From positions 62,001-126,000 of the forward strand of contig JAAYCM010000088.1 of NCBI GenBank assembly GCA_012729765.1: a stretch of DNA of 64,000 nt. Reading direction: 5' to 3'. Position 1 is the stretch's first letter; each line of letters begins with the position of its first letter. This DNA comes from Chloroflexota bacterium (lineage in GTDB: Bacteria > Chloroflexota > Anaerolineae > Aggregatilineales > Aggregatilineaceae). Below, in pieces: positions 53,963 to 61,786 of the stretch. The notes under the pieces are model-generated. The model searched no databases, was not told where the DNA came from, and saw nothing but the letters and a program-made list of their open reading frames with translations. A program made the position numbers and the translations under genes.

Positions 53963-54316
53963 TTAGCCAGCGGGCGGAGTCGGCGTGACGGCCACCAGCC
54001 GGAAGGTCGAGTCCTGGCCCCGGTTGGGGACCATCACCGTGCCGCTTTTCGCCTCACAGCGAATACGAGCATCCGGGCGGCCCTCATACTGGATCGCATA
54101 GCGGTACGTGACCGCAGGCGAGATTTTAACCGTCAGTTTTTCGCCTTCTGCCAGCGTGTAATTTTCGACACTGCCCGCTTCGGTATTGGTGACTTCGATG
54201 CTGGCGCTGCCGCACTCGGTCTGGTTGTCGAATACCAGGGTCGTCTCGCCGTCGTCACAGGCAGCGAGCAGCAGGGGAATCAGTACCAGCAGCAGAAGGA
54301 ACCCACGTCGTTTCAT
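53963..54316 (-). CDS. Small lipoprotein
   Basis: A 117-residue lipoprotein of no known family. Signal peptide MKRRGFLLLLVLIPLLLAAC with a clear lipobox (Cys20), then a compact beta-rich domain (TTLVFDNQTECGSASIEV, YTLAEGEKLTVKI) that looks like a small Ig-like fold, with two further Cys that could pair. CAGGAG ribosome site lies 7-12 nt upstream. It is divergent from the dehydrogenase gene. Confidence 0.8.
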   Translation of the reverse strand: MKRRGFLLLLVLIPLLLAACDDGETTLVFDNQTECGSASIEVTNTEAGSVENYTLAEGEKLTVKISPAVTYRYAIQYEGRPDARIRCEAKSGTVMVPNRGQDSTFRLVAVTPTPPAG

Positions 54317-54402
54317 TCACCTGTCTCCTGGGGGACCGCGTTTCGCAGCCGGATTATAGAGACGCCAGGTGCAATTGACAAGCGCAACAAGGATTGAGAG
54401 AT

Positions 54403-55362
54403 ATGAGCCTGGAAGCGATTCGCGCCGTGACATTCTATGACGGTCTGGAAGTACGCACGTGTCCGCGCCCGGCCCCGACGGCGGACGAAGCTCTGATCCG
54501 GCTGCGGCTGGGCGGCATCTGCAATACCGACCTGGAGCTGATGCAGGGCTATAAGGGGTTCGCGGGCACGCTGGGCCACGAGTTCGTGGGGCAGGTGGTC
54601 GAGGGGCCGGCGGAGTGGGTCGATCGGCGCGTGGTGGGCGAGATCAATGTAAGCTGCGGCGCGTGCGATCTGTGCCGGCGCGGGATGCCGACGCACTGCC
54701 GCCGGCGGCGCGTGCTGGGGCTGATAGATTACTGCGGCGCGTTTGCCGACCTGTTCTGCCTGCCGGTGCGCAACCTGTGGGCGGTGCCCGATTCGGTTCC
54801 CGACGAGGCGGCGGTGTTCACCGAGCCGCTGGCCGCTGCCTGCCAGATTCTCGACAGCGCGCACATCCGGCCCGGCGACCGTGTGATCCTGATCGGGGCG
54901 GGCAAACTCGGCCTGCTGGGGGCGCAGGTCGTGCGGCTGAGCGGGGCCGATCTGGTGGTAATCGCGCGCTGCGAGCGCCCGGCGACCCTTCTGCACCAGT
55001 GGGGCATTCGCACCGCCGAGCGGGCCGCGCTGGAAAACGGCCAGGCCGATGTCGTGATCGACTGCACCGGCAGCGCCGATGGCTTCGCGGCGGCGCTCGA
55101 CCTGGTCCGGCCACGCGGCACTATCGTGCTCAAGAGCACCTACGCCGGTCTACCCCAGGCCGATCTGACGCGGATCGCGGTGAATGAGCTGCGCGTGGTG
55201 GGCAGCCGGTGCGGGCCGTTCGGGGCGGCGCTGCGCCTGCTGGAGAGCGAACTGGTGGACGTGCGCTCGTTGATCGAGGCACGCTATCCATTAGCCGAGG
55301 CCGGGCAGGCGCTCGAATATGCCGCGCGGCCCGGCGTGTTGAAAGTGCTGTTAGAGCCTTAG
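54403..55362 (+). CDS. Zinc-dependent MDR alcohol/polyol dehydrogenase
   Basis: NAD(P)-linked oxidoreductase of the medium-chain family, 319 residues. Catalytic zinc ligands Cys40 and His59-Glu60 (GGICNTDLEL, LGHEFVGQVV); structural zinc site Cys85, 88, 91, 99 (CGACDLCRRGMPTHC). Rossmann motif GAGKLGLLGAQ follows, with IARCER after it. It is slightly shorter than usual (about 340-350), mainly from trimmed loops. The group includes threonine and sugar-alcohol dehydrogenases; the substrate cannot be fixed. ATG at 54403 was taken, with AAGGA about 10 nt upstream; a TTG lies three codons earlier. Confidence 0.9.
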   Translation: MSLEAIRAVTFYDGLEVRTCPRPAPTADEALIRLRLGGICNTDLELMQGYKGFAGTLGHEFVGQVVEGPAEWVDRRVVGEINVSCGACDLCRRGMPTHCRRRRVLGLIDYCGAFADLFCLPVRNLWAVPDSVPDEAAVFTEPLAAACQILDSAHIRPGDRVILIGAGKLGLLGAQVVRLSGADLVVIARCERPATLLHQWGIRTAERAALENGQADVVIDCTGSADGFAAALDLVRPRGTIVLKSTYAGLPQADLTRIAVNELRVVGSRCGPFGAALRLLESELVDVRSLIEARYPLAEAGQALEYAARPGVLKVLLEP

Positions 55363-55366
55363 CGCG

Positions 55367-56671
55367 CTAGCTCTCGTGGCCGGGTGGGGTGAATTCCGCA
55401 CTGCCGGATAGCTGGTTGATACTGTGCGCCCGCTGCGCCTCAGGCAGGGTGAAGTAAAAAGTCGTTCCCTCGCCGAACTGGCTTTCCAGGCCCATCTGGC
55501 AGCCGTGCGCCTCGATGATGCGGCGCGCGATCGACAGGCCGAGGCCGGTCCCGGTGGTGTAGCCGGAGCTGTCGCGCACGCGGTAGAACTTCTCGAAAAC
55601 GTGCTGCTGATCTTCCACGCTGATCCCGTAGCCGGTGTCGCGCACGCTGACCAGAATGCAGCACGGCGGGCACGGCTCGCAGCCTTCGCACTCCTCGATT
55701 GTGCAGGTGATCGTGCCGCCTTCGCGGTTGTACTTCACCGCGTTGGTAAGCAGATTCAGCATCACCTGCTTGACCTTGCCCCGGTCGGCATGGGCGATCC
55801 GGTCTTCACCTTCCAGGTTGATGCTGACACTGCGCTCGGCGGCCTGCGGCAGCACCACATCCACACATTCGCGCACCAGATCCGCCACGCTGAACACGCT
55901 CTGCTCCAGGCGCGTGCGGCCCGATTCGAGCCGGGCAAGGTCGAGGAAGTCGGTGGTCATGCGCGCCAGGCGCTCGGTTTCTTCCTGCATGGTCAGGATG
56001 ATATCGTTGCGGCGCGTCTCGGAGATGGTCGGGCGCAGCAGGATCGCGGCGCTGGCCTTGAGCGCGGCCAGCGGCGTGCGCAGCTCGTGGACCATCTCGG
56101 CGATGAAGTCGCTCTGCTGGAACAGGCGCGCGTTCTGAATGGCGATCGCGGCCTGATTCGCCAGGGCGAGCAGGGTGTTCACGTCGTCGGCGGTCCAGGG
56201 CTGATCGTCGCGCTTGTTGATCGCCTCGACCACGCCGATGACCTGGTTGTGGGCTTTCATCGGCACGGCGAGCAGGTTGCGTGTCGTGAAGCGGAGCGTT
56301 TTATCGACGTTGGCGAACCAGCGCGAATCGTTCTGCGCGTCTTCGACCAGCTCCGGCTCGCCGTGCGTTGCCACCCAACCGGCCAGGCTGCCCTCCATCG
56401 GGACAGGGATCGCGGCCATGGCGCTGCCCGTGAGATTCGACGCGGCCTCGAAGCGCAGCTCGCCGGTGGCCGGATCGAGCAGCAGGATCGACGCTTCGGC
56501 GGTGCCGGTCAGCTCGGTAGCGGCTTCGACGATGCGGTTGAGCAGGGTGCCCAGGTCCAGCGTCGAATTGAGCTGCCGGCTGATCTCCATCAGCCGCTCA
56601 TAGCGCGCCATGAGCTGCAGGTAGATTTCTTGCGTAACCGTTTTATCAGATGGATTGGGATGGGCGCTCAT
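55367..56671 (-). CDS. GAF sensor histidine kinase with Cys cluster in ATPase domain
   Basis: Two-component sensor of 434 residues with no membrane span. GAF domain about 35-175, then HisKA with the phospho-accepting His195 (VHELRTPLAAL) and HATPase with N-box LLTNAVKYN, G1 VRDTGYGIS and G2 GTGLGLSIARR. An insertion between N-box and G1 is packed with cysteines: Cys323, 328, 331, 334, 337 and 338 (CTIEECEGCEPCPPCC). Such a cluster could bind metal or an Fe-S centre or respond to redox state (inference). The gene starts 5 bp after the Sir2 stop, so the two are one operon. No cognate response regulator is adjacent; the REC-CpaE gene is 2 kb away. Confidence 0.92.
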   Translation of the reverse strand: MSAHPNPSDKTVTQEIYLQLMARYERLMEISRQLNSTLDLGTLLNRIVEAATELTGTAEASILLLDPATGELRFEAASNLTGSAMAAIPVPMEGSLAGWVATHGEPELVEDAQNDSRWFANVDKTLRFTTRNLLAVPMKAHNQVIGVVEAINKRDDQPWTADDVNTLLALANQAAIAIQNARLFQQSDFIAEMVHELRTPLAALKASAAILLRPTISETRRNDIILTMQEETERLARMTTDFLDLARLESGRTRLEQSVFSVADLVRECVDVVLPQAAERSVSINLEGEDRIAHADRGKVKQVMLNLLTNAVKYNREGGTITCTIEECEGCEPCPPCCILVSVRDTGYGISVEDQQHVFEKFYRVRDSSGYTTGTGLGLSIARRIIEAHGCQMGLESQFGEGTTFYFTLPEAQRAHSINQLSGSAEFTPPGHES

Positions 56672-56676
56672 TTTTC

Positions 56677-57435
56677 TTAATCGCTCTCTAGTGTGGCAGC
56701 AAGCCGGGGCAGCACATCCACTACATCGCCGTGGATGACCACTTCTGCGCGCGTATCCATCGGTGTGGGGCCTAGATTCACGATGATCACCACTGCGCCG
56801 GCCTGCTGTGCCATATAGGGTAGATCGGCTGCCGGGTAGACTTCCAGGGACGAGCCGACGACGAGCATCGCGTCACAGCGGCGCACCTCGCGCCGGGCCG
56901 CGATCAGCGCCTGGGCGGGAAGCTGCTCCCCGAACAAAATCACGTTTGGTTTTAGCGCATCTCCGCAATCCGGGCAATGGGGCAAAATGTCTTTTTCGAG
57001 ATAGCGGGTGATGTACGGCTCGGCGGGGAAAAGTTGGAAACAATGGATGCAGGTCATCTCGCGTAGATGGCCATGCACCTCATACACGTTTTTGGAGCCA
57101 GCGCGCTGGTGCAGGTCGTCGATATTCTGGGTGATGATGCTCTTCAGGCGCCCGGTGTTCTCCATACGGGTCAGCGCAAGATGGGCCGGGTTGGGCCGGG
57201 CGTTCAGGATGGTGTAGGCCAGGGGACGGATCCAGTTGTAGAAGCGCTCCGGTTGGTGCTTGAAGCCGTAGAGGCTGGCGACATCGGCGGGGTTGCTCTG
57301 CTCCCACAGGCCAGAATGCGGGCTGCGGAAATCGGGGATGCCGGAACGCGTGCTGATGCCCGCCCCGGTGAGCGCGACAATGTAGCGGGCGCGGCGTAAG
57401 AGGTGGGTGGCGGTCTGCAAAGATTCGGTCAACAT
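56677..57435 (-). CDS. Sir2 family NAD-dependent protein deacylase
   Basis: Sirtuin of 252 residues; removes acyl groups from lysine using NAD+ and gives nicotinamide and O-acyl-ADP-ribose. All core motifs are present: GAGISTRSGIPDFR (24-37), TQNIDDLH (102-109), catalytic His121 (VHGHL), zinc Cys129, 132, 154, 157, and VVGSSLEVYPAA. The class marker Tyr/Arg pair of desuccinylases is not obvious, so plain deacetylase activity is likely. No ribosome site precedes the ATG; a TATAGT box ends 6 nt before it, so the message may be leaderless. It is followed at once by the Cys-cluster histidine kinase gene. Confidence 0.93.
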   Translation of the reverse strand: MLTESLQTATHLLRRARYIVALTGAGISTRSGIPDFRSPHSGLWEQSNPADVASLYGFKHQPERFYNWIRPLAYTILNARPNPAHLALTRMENTGRLKSIITQNIDDLHQRAGSKNVYEVHGHLREMTCIHCFQLFPAEPYITRYLEKDILPHCPDCGDALKPNVILFGEQLPAQALIAARREVRRCDAMLVVGSSLEVYPAADLPYMAQQAGAVVIIVNLGPTPMDTRAEVVIHGDVVDVLPRLAATLESD

Positions 57436-57510
57436 GTATTAACTATACACGAAAACCAGGTAGTGCGCCCCAAACTAGCAGCATAGTACTCCCTGCCGGG
57501 CGCACGGCAC

Positions 57511-57551
57511 AAAAAACCGGCCCCGTGTGGTCGATGGTTTCAGGGGGCCGG
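57511..57551 (-). terminator. Intrinsic terminator of the radical SAM gene
   Basis: CCGGCCCC (57517-57524) and GGGGCCGG (57544-57551) form the stem; on the minus strand TTTTTT (57511-57516) follows at once. It lies 50 bp after the radical SAM stop codon. Confidence 0.8.
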
Positions 57552-57601
57552 CAGTGATTACAGAGGAAGGGCGGCGCTAGGCACTGTTCCTCTGGCTTGA
57601 A

Positions 57602-58465
57602 CTAGTTCAGATTTCTGGGTTTCAGCACAATCTTGGAGAGAAGGCACTCCGAATGCTTATCGCATTTCACAGTCCCAAACTCGATACGATCAGTCTGTAT
57701 GTCCCGTTCGATGTCATAAGGGCACTGAATCAACTTGCCGGTAAGCACATTCCCAAAACGGCAGGTATTGGGTGCAGGCGGGGTAGCTGGCCCGTCGAGC
57801 ACACCACGCCGCGCGATGTGCAGCGTCATATGGCCATCGTATTCCGCCAGAAAATTGTTAACGATATCGGGGTAATCGTCGAGAGCTAAGGTATTTTCGT
57901 ATTCAGTCCAGTAGCTTTCACCCAGACAAGTCGAGATGAGCAGCTCTTCGCACCCGTATTCAGTTTCCAGAATGCGGGCTGCGTCGAGCAACTGCGTCAC
58001 ATTGTCTTTCTTGAGCATGAAAGTGAACATCACGCGGAGATGATTGTAAGGCTTGAGGTCGCGCAGCGCTTTGACACCCTGATCAATGCCAAAAATGCTT
58101 ACGCGGACTGACAGCCCGTCTTGCGGCACGTCACTTATCCGGTCTAGCCGTGCTCCATTAGTATAGATGGTCGTGCGCTTGCCCAACTCATGATTGAACC
58201 GAATCATCTCGCAGATTTGAGGGTGCAGGGTGGGCTCGCCGCCAGAGATCAAGACCTTCCCAATCTGGTCAGCGTACTGTAAAACAATGCGCTTATACTC
58301 TGCGAGTGGCATATCCGCCTGACCGAGATTGGCCATGTTGAAGCATTCCGGGCAGCGCAAATTGCAGCGCTGGGTTACAAACACCTGTAAACTATTGGCC
58401 GGCTCCGAATGAACTTCCATCCACTTTTTGGGGTCGTACAGGAGCATTTGAGTTTGGGGCTGCAT
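57602..58465 (-). CDS. Radical SAM protein, orphan
   Basis: Radical SAM enzyme of 287 residues that uses a 4Fe-4S cluster to cleave SAM. Cluster motif CNLRCPEC (Cys34, 38, 41) and the GGE motif LISGGEPTLH are clear. The C-terminal part holds several Cys (TCRFGNVLTGKLIQCPYD, CDKHSECLLS), perhaps for a SPASM-type extra cluster, though spacing is short. No peptide or partner gene is adjacent, so the substrate is open; such enzymes modify peptides or small molecules. Base use is visibly less GC-rich than in the neighbours, hinting at acquisition by transfer. GGAGG lies 4-8 nt before the ATG. Confidence 0.88.
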   Translation of the reverse strand: MQPQTQMLLYDPKKWMEVHSEPANSLQVFVTQRCNLRCPECFNMANLGQADMPLAEYKRIVLQYADQIGKVLISGGEPTLHPQICEMIRFNHELGKRTTIYTNGARLDRISDVPQDGLSVRVSIFGIDQGVKALRDLKPYNHLRVMFTFMLKKDNVTQLLDAARILETEYGCEELLISTCLGESYWTEYENTLALDDYPDIVNNFLAEYDGHMTLHIARRGVLDGPATPPAPNTCRFGNVLTGKLIQCPYDIERDIQTDRIEFGTVKCDKHSECLLSKIVLKPRNLN

Positions 58466-58676
58466 GTATCCTCCACAGCGATGTATGCTTCAGTGATTAC
58501 GCACAAGATGATAGGCTATACAGCCATTAACGACTTAAGCCTCTCGGACGAGTACTTACTTATGCTACAGTTGCAGAGAGTTGCAATCACGATCCGATTC
58601 TCCCTTAAAATGAGCAACTAACGAAGAGTTTGCTGGGGAGAAGAAACGACCCGACATTGCAAGCGCGGTCGTAATA

Positions 58677-59834
58677 CTAATTCTTCAGGCCACCGGCCAT
58701 GGTGTTCACCCGTGCGCTGGTTTCTTCGGCCAGCTTTTTGTACTGGCTGGCGATGATCGAGTTGGGTTGGAACAGTACAATCGGGTACCCGGCCTCGGCG
58801 GCCTGATAGGCCAGCTCCGGGGCGGATGCAATGATGGCGGCCATCTCGTGGTTAAGCATCTGCTCGGCTTCCTGCCAGGGGACCTGCAGGCTCGACTGTG
58901 AGCGGTTGACCAGCACGACATTCACCCGCGACTGCGCCATGCCGATCTGCTCGATTTCCTGCATCAGGTCGCGCGCGACGATCAGCGCGACGCGGTTCGG
59001 CTCGACGGCCAGGATCAACTGGTCCATGTGCTGGAACAGGTGGGCCGACAGGCGGCTGATGCCCGCGCCCAGGTCAAGCAGTACGTTGCGGGCCAGCCCG
59101 CGCAGGTGCCGGACGACCATCGCGGCGCTTTCGGGCGACATGCTGACCAGGGTTTCCTTCGGACGCGCCGACGACAGCAGCAGACGCATGCCGCTGCTGT
59201 GCGTGACCAGCTCGTTTTCGACGGCACGGACCGTGATCTCGCTGGTGGGGCGCGTCATCAGGTTGGCGATGCCGGTCGAGCGCCCAAAGCCGAGCGCCAG
59301 CCCCAGTGTGCCCTGACCGGGCCGGAAGTCGGCCAGCACCGTCGGCTCTTCCTGCGACAGCACCGCCGCGACATTGATCGCCAGGGTGGTCGTGCCGACT
59401 CCGCCCTTCGCGCCCAGAAAGCCGACGGTCAGGGCCTGATCACCGGCGGCGTGGCGCTGCGACGCGCTGCGCAGGAGGATCGCCTTGACGCGCGAGGCCA
59501 GCTCGGCGGGGTGGGTGGGTTTGGTCAGGTAATCGTCGGCCCCGGCCTCAAAGCCGGCGACCTTATCATCGACAAGAGTCTTGGCGGTGAACATGATGAT
59601 CGGGATGGACTGCGTGGTCGAATCTTGGCGCAGCCGCCGGCACACTTCGTAACCGTCCATGTCCGGCATCATAATGTCGAGAATGATCAGATCGGGGCGC
59701 TCCGCCTGGGCACGGCTGAGGGTCTGCTGGCCGCTGTTGGCGGTCATAATATCGTAACCCTGGCGCTGGAGCATCAAACCGATCAGCTTACGGCTATCGG
59801 GATCATCATCCGCAATCAATATTCGTTCAGACAT
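58677..59834 (-). CDS. Response regulator fused to CpaE/TadZ-like ATPase
   Basis: Protein of 385 residues. REC domain 1-125 with phospho-acceptor Asp53 (LIILDIMMPD), acidic pair Asp10-Asp11 and Lys105. A MinD/ParA-like ATPase follows with deviant Walker A KGGVGTTT (143-150). TadZ/CpaE proteins with this order place Tad pilus machinery at a cell site, but no pilus gene lies near. The REC domain keeps its Asp, unlike many TadZ proteins, so it may be controlled by a kinase such as the ones encoded on either side. It is transcribed away from the second histidine-kinase gene. Confidence 0.92.
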   Translation of the reverse strand: MSERILIADDDPDSRKLIGLMLQRQGYDIMTANSGQQTLSRAQAERPDLIILDIMMPDMDGYEVCRRLRQDSTTQSIPIIMFTAKTLVDDKVAGFEAGADDYLTKPTHPAELASRVKAILLRSASQRHAAGDQALTVGFLGAKGGVGTTTLAINVAAVLSQEEPTVLADFRPGQGTLGLALGFGRSTGIANLMTRPTSEITVRAVENELVTHSSGMRLLLSSARPKETLVSMSPESAAMVVRHLRGLARNVLLDLGAGISRLSAHLFQHMDQLILAVEPNRVALIVARDLMQEIEQIGMAQSRVNVVLVNRSQSSLQVPWQEAEQMLNHEMAAIIASAPELAYQAAEAGYPIVLFQPNSIIASQYKKLAEETSARVNTMAGGLKN

Positions 59835-60026
59835 GTACCGTCACCATGTTTTGTCAAGACTATGCCAACTATACGGCTGCAATCATTGTGCGCAGTTTAG
59901 CACGGATGAATAGGTGGTGCAAGGTGACTGAGGTTAGCTTTTAGTATGATCGGATGCGGCCTGTCGCATCTGGGATGATCAAGATAGAATTGAGGGGTAG
60001 GCACACAAGAATCGGTCGAAAGCGCA

Positions 60027-60056
60027 TTGCTGGCGATCTGTGGCTGATGTTATAAT
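60027..60056 (+). promoter_or_regulatory. Promoter of the GAF-PAS histidine kinase gene
   Basis: TTGCTG (60027-60032), 18-nt spacer, TATAAT (60051-60056); 42 nt before the start codon. Confidence 0.55.
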
Positions 60057-60098
60057 GCGCGTGTAGGAGCAGGCCGGTCCAAACCCTGGGATAAACTC

Positions 60099-61682
60099 AT
60101 GACTTCTCAAGCCTTGCAAGCGCAACTCGACCAGTATGCAGAGCAGCAGCAGCTTCTGCTCAATGTAACACGCCAGATCGCTGAAAGCCCGGCGCTGGAT
60201 GAATTGATCCCCGATATGCTGGAAGGCGTGGTGCGTGCGACGCATGCCGACGGCGTGCGGCTGCTGATCGGGGGTGGCGGGCAGCGCTGGCAGGTATATG
60301 GGGCCGGGCCGCAGGCTGAAACGATGGCGAGCGCCGACGGTGTGATCGGCCAGCTCGTGGCCGAACACGGCGAGATCGAGAGCGGGCGCGCTGGTGAAGA
60401 AGCGTCAAACGGCAGCCTGGACCTGCCGCCCGGATTGGCCGCGCTGGCGGCGGTGCCGCTGATCGCACACCAGGCGCAGTACGGCGTGCTGTGGCTGGGA
60501 TTCTGCGAGCCGCATGTGTCGGGCGAGGCGGAGCGAACCTTTCTCTCGATTGTGGCGGGGCAGGCGGCGATTGCAGTTGCCAACGCGCAGTCGTTCGAGG
60601 CCGCGCGCCGCCGCCGCGAGTGGCTGGCCGCGATCCTGGCAAGCACGCCCGATCCGGTGCTGGTCGTCAACCGCAATCAGGCGCTGGAGCTGATCAACCC
60701 GGCGGCGCAGGATTTATTCGGGATTTCAGGGCGCGAGTCGCTGGGGCAGCCGCTGGCGCAGGTGGTGCAGATGCCGGAACTGCTGGCGTTGTTCGAGCAG
60801 TATCGTGACACGGGCAGAGCGGCGGTGAGCGAGATCGCGGGGCCGAACGAGCGCATCTATCTGCCGAGTGTGTCAGATGTGCGCACCGAGGATGGCGAGA
60901 TGACCGGCTGGGTGCTGGTGCTGCGTGACATTTCGCATTTCAAGCGCCTGAACGAGGGCATGTCGAATTTTCTGAGCACGGTGTCGCACGATATGCGCTC
61001 GCCGCTGACCTTTATGAAGGGCTATCTCGACATGCTCGGCATGGTCGGCACGTTGAACGAGCGTCAGTCCGATTTTGTCGAGAAGATCGGCACGGGCGTG
61101 ATCCAGATGTCGGATATGGTCGAGAAAGTGCTCGAAGCCGGGCGGCTCGATCCGGTGACCGGCAATTATGAGCTGGCGCGCGAGCCGGTGGATGTGGCCG
61201 AGATCGTGCAGAAGGTCGTCACGGGGCTGGTCGAACCGGCGGCCAAGAAGAATCTGGATTTCAGCGCGACGCTGCACCAGAATCTGCCGGTGCTCAACCT
61301 GGACCGCGCGATGATCACCAGCGCCTTTACCAACCTGGTCGAGAACGCGGTCAAGTACACGCCCGACGGCGGCTGGGTGCATGTCGAAGCGGGCATCCAG
61401 GACGGCGAGCTGATCTTCAAGGTCGAGGACAACGGCTACGGTATCAGTCCGGTCGATCAGGCGCGCCTGTTCCAGCGCAACGTACGGGTGCGCCGCAAGG
61501 AATGGAAGCGGGTCAAGGGCAGCGGGCTGGGGCTGTTCATCGTGCGCAACATCGCCCAGCGGCACGGCGGGGATGCCTGGGTCGAGAGCACCGAGGGCGA
61601 AGGCAGCACGTTCTATCTGGTGATCCCGCTCGATGGTCCAAATCTGGTGACGGGTGGCACCAGCGGCGGCGCGACTGACTGA
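60099..61682 (+). CDS. GAF-PAS sensor histidine kinase
   Basis: Cytoplasmic two-component sensor of 527 residues. GAF domain about 25-165, PAS domain about 170-285 (LAAILASTPDPVLVVNRNQ), HisKA with His297 (TVSHDMRSPLTFMKGYL), and HATPase with N-box FTNLVENAVKYTP, G1 VEDNGYGIS and G2 GSGLGLFIVRN. The ligand of the sensor domains is unknown. No response-regulator gene is next to it; the nearest REC domain is in the divergent CpaE-like gene, with which it may work (inference). An intrinsic terminator ends the unit. Confidence 0.93.
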   Translation: MTSQALQAQLDQYAEQQQLLLNVTRQIAESPALDELIPDMLEGVVRATHADGVRLLIGGGGQRWQVYGAGPQAETMASADGVIGQLVAEHGEIESGRAGEEASNGSLDLPPGLAALAAVPLIAHQAQYGVLWLGFCEPHVSGEAERTFLSIVAGQAAIAVANAQSFEAARRRREWLAAILASTPDPVLVVNRNQALELINPAAQDLFGISGRESLGQPLAQVVQMPELLALFEQYRDTGRAAVSEIAGPNERIYLPSVSDVRTEDGEMTGWVLVLRDISHFKRLNEGMSNFLSTVSHDMRSPLTFMKGYLDMLGMVGTLNERQSDFVEKIGTGVIQMSDMVEKVLEAGRLDPVTGNYELAREPVDVAEIVQKVVTGLVEPAAKKNLDFSATLHQNLPVLNLDRAMITSAFTNLVENAVKYTPDGGWVHVEAGIQDGELIFKVEDNGYGISPVDQARLFQRNVRVRRKEWKRVKGSGLGLFIVRNIAQRHGGDAWVESTEGEGSTFYLVIPLDGPNLVTGGTSGGATD

Positions 61683-61708
61683 GTCTGGGCCGATTCAAGC
61701 GTTCCAAG

Positions 61709-61732
61709 CCCCGGCCCTGCCGGGGTTTGTTT
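61709..61732 (+). terminator. Intrinsic terminator of the histidine kinase gene
   Basis: CCCCGGC (61709-61715), 3-nt loop, GCCGGGG (61719-61725), then TTTGTTTT. It lies between the histidine kinase gene and mutL. Confidence 0.85.
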
Positions 61733-61786
61733 TCACGACGGGGTAGAGGCTCAAACACGAGGGTTAGCGTGAAGGGGTAGAGCACG

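Noticed and set aside
57602..58465. Radical SAM gene as part of a RiPP cluster
   Set aside because: No precursor peptide, transporter or second modifying enzyme could be found beside it.
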